DNA from: Parascedosporium putredinis
Lineage: Eukaryota > Ascomycota > Sordariomycetes > Microascales > Microascaceae
DNA length: 64,000 bases
Reading direction: 5' to 3'
NCBI GenBank assembly: GCA_949357655.1
Contig: CASHTG010000016.1
Coordinates: 2,108,001-2,172,000 of the forward strand
The position numbers were made by a program, and so were the translations under genes. The notes beneath the pieces were generated by a model. That model worked only from the letters and a program-made list of their open reading frames with translations, ran no database searches and was not told where the DNA came from. Shown piece after piece: positions 62,348-64,000 of the stretch. Position 1 is the first letter of the stretch. Every line of letters begins with the position of its first letter.

Positions 62348-64000
62348 CTACTTAGGATCCGAGTCCTGTTCTCCCGTGTCCGACCCCGATCCCGACCCTG
62401 ACCCTGACCCTGCCGTCGATTCCGACTCCGACTCCGAGTCCGACCCCACTCGGTCTCTCAACCTCCGCCACATCTGACGCCTCATCGTCTGCCGCTTAAT
62501 CGACCGACGATAAGTATCCAGCTCCTCCTCATCCACCTCCCAATCATCATCGTCGTCATCGCTCACATTATATGCAGCACCGCGGGCGCCGCCGCCACCA
62601 CTTTCTTTCTCCTCGGCATCCCCGCGCGCTCGTGGTCATAGTCGTCGTCGTCGAAATCGAACTCGGCGTCCTCGTCCGACGGGTAGTCCCCCACGCACGT
62701 CTGCACCTCCCAGTCCTCGCTTTGCACCAGCCGATCCCGCACCTCCCGCCACAGCGGTTGGCAAGGCAGACCGCGCTTGAGCCTCTCCTCCCAGTACCGC
62801 CTACCCACCATGCGCATCCAGATTGTGCGCAGGTTCGTGCGCTCCATCCAGCGGTTCGACGCGCGACCGAAAAACTGGCTCCAGGCGGAGAGGCGGTGTC
62901 CGTCGCCAAAACGGTAGACGACTTGCAAGAAATCGGGAAACATTATGTTGCGGTTCGTGGTAGGGATGGGAATGAAATAGGGGACCATGTTCCCATCCAC
63001 TTCGGGACCGGAGTGGTAGCTTGGGGAAAACGACGCCGGCCGGGGCGGCGCTGGGCATGGCGTGCTTCGCCTCGAAGGCCGGGAAACTGTAATACTTCGG
63101 GCATGCTATGTACGACGAGTCTCGGCAAGGGCGGAAGAGGTGCCTTGGGGAGGAAAAGGGATCGAGATGCGAGGCGAGGAGTCGGCGGGCACTAGCCGGG
63201 CGGAGGGTCTTGAATGTCGAATTGGGGGTCCTGAGGCCCGGTGCCGAGGGGGCCTCAAGGTCCGTAGGAGGGGACTTTCGCTTTTGGAATCGGGGCTCGA
63301 GGCACCCTCGCTACCGTCTCCTACAGTACAGGGAGAGACTCGGGCTCTGGGAGCACCCATCCCCTCCGTGGAGGCGCAGTGGTCGTTGGGCACGCCTGGC
63401 GGTGTATCGGAAATCAAGGGAAGGGAAAAGGTTTCTTCCACGACAGCACCGGCCATGTAGGGAGAATTGTACTCTCGCTCATCGTAAATGCCACATATGA
63501 TGGTAGGCAGACTCGGCATGGACTGAACAGCGCTCAGAAAGGCCTCTTGCCTTACTAGACCGAGTCCAAAATCTTGAGGATGGTTCTCCCCTGCCAGAAG
63601 CGACCAGCGGCAGAAGCCATTCGGTAAGGAGGACAACGTCGCATCGCCTTCCTCTCGTGAGTACTCCATCCCTCTATCACAAGAATTCGTTCTAGACTTG
63701 AGGATATGGTGGCCGGAGTCGTCAGAGCCGTCAGAGCCGTCAGAGCCGTCAGAGCCGTCAGAGCCGTCAGAGCCGTCAGAGCCGTCAAAGTCGCCATCGT
63801 CGCAGCAACAATCGAACGGGGTTGGACCCTCGGACGAAGAACGGCGGAGCCTTTGCTGGTAATTAGTAGCGCCAGCAGAAGCCGGACAATAGACTTCTCG
63901 AGGGAGTTCATCCATTTGCTCCGAGCCATTCCCTCGCAGCTTATCCCAGACCGCAGCCCTTCTCATCTTGGCCGTCGAAAGAGTGCAGAGTGAGGAAAGG
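62348..64000 (-). CDS. Unrecognised protein with GSD tandem repeat and acidic C-terminus (5'-partial, about four missing bases)
   Basis: I do not recognise this gene. It runs leftward from the right window edge, where the frame is still open before the first Met at 63966, so the start may be outside. The N-terminal half (63106-63966) holds a Gly-Ser-Asp repeat and otherwise looks disordered. The next part reads CPKYYSFPAFEAKHAMPSAA, then VDGNMVPYFIPIPTTNRNIM, FPDFLQVVYRFGDGHRLSAW and SQFFGRASNRWMERTNLRTI. These are well-formed and probably a folded domain. The end is strongly charged (SDEDAEFDFDDDDYD, then a D-run and RRSIKRQTMRRQMWRRLRDR), stopping at 62348. Frame changes near 63110, 63020 (two bases) and 62590 follow the same deletion pattern as neighbouring genes. 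No signal peptide or membrane segment is visible. Joining the two halves into one gene is inference. Confidence 0.55.
63721..63783. repeat. Nine-base tandem repeat, seven copies, coding (GSD)n
   Basis: Seven perfect copies of GTCAGAGCC on the + strand. In the minus-strand gene each unit codes Gly-Ser-Asp. Perfect identity points to recent expansion. Confidence 0.95.

Noticed and set aside
1..64000. Programmed ribosomal frameshifting as the cause of the many frame changes
   Set aside because: There are too many sites, in unrelated housekeeping genes, with no slippery heptamer pattern. Missing homopolymer bases explain all of them.

Overview
The window looks like nuclear DNA of a filamentous ascomycete, most likely a Sordariomycete and plausibly Hypocreales. 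The evidence is short GT..AG introns with CTAAC/CTGAC-type branch points, GC-ending codons, a HET-domain protein, a WOPR-family regulator of the Sge1/Ryp1/Wor1 type, and fungal-type Sec24 and Cft2. No bacterial, plasmid, CRISPR, rRNA or tRNA features were seen.

Layout. (1) 1-1709, + strand: the 3' part of a mitochondrial-type asparaginyl-tRNA synthetase, entering from the left edge. (2) 1710-37940: about 36 kb with no recognisable gene, holding polypyrimidine/polypurine tracts, microsatellites and small palindromes. (3) 37941-39300, + strand: a WOPR-domain developmental regulator. (4) 39301-45800: intergenic, with decayed coding fragments on the minus strand, including a short-chain dehydrogenase relic. 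(5) 45801-47053 and 50191-52791, + strand: two related zinc-finger proteins, the second apparently fused downstream of a HET (heterokaryon incompatibility) domain. (6) 54308-57528, minus: Sec24, the COPII cargo adaptor. (7) 58662-61626, + strand: Cft2/CPSF100 of the mRNA 3'-end processing complex, divergent from Sec24 across 1.1 kb. (8) 62348 to the right edge, minus: an unrecognised protein with a GSD tandem repeat and acidic C-terminus.

One feature governs the reading of every gene here. Conserved coding sequences change frame repeatedly, and every change is explained by missing bases (about 31 in roughly 12 kb of coding sequence), never by extra ones. Most fall in C or G runs, a few in A or T runs. 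Essential genes (Sec24, Cft2) are hit as hard as the others, so I read these as assembly or base-calling deletions, not as biology. Gene coordinates therefore span several frames. The SDR relic is different: it carries in-frame stops and lost motifs and looks truly decayed.

The genes do not form one pathway. The two loci of biological interest are the developmental regulator with its very long upstream gene desert, and the HET/zinc-finger pair, which may be a self/non-self recognition locus.
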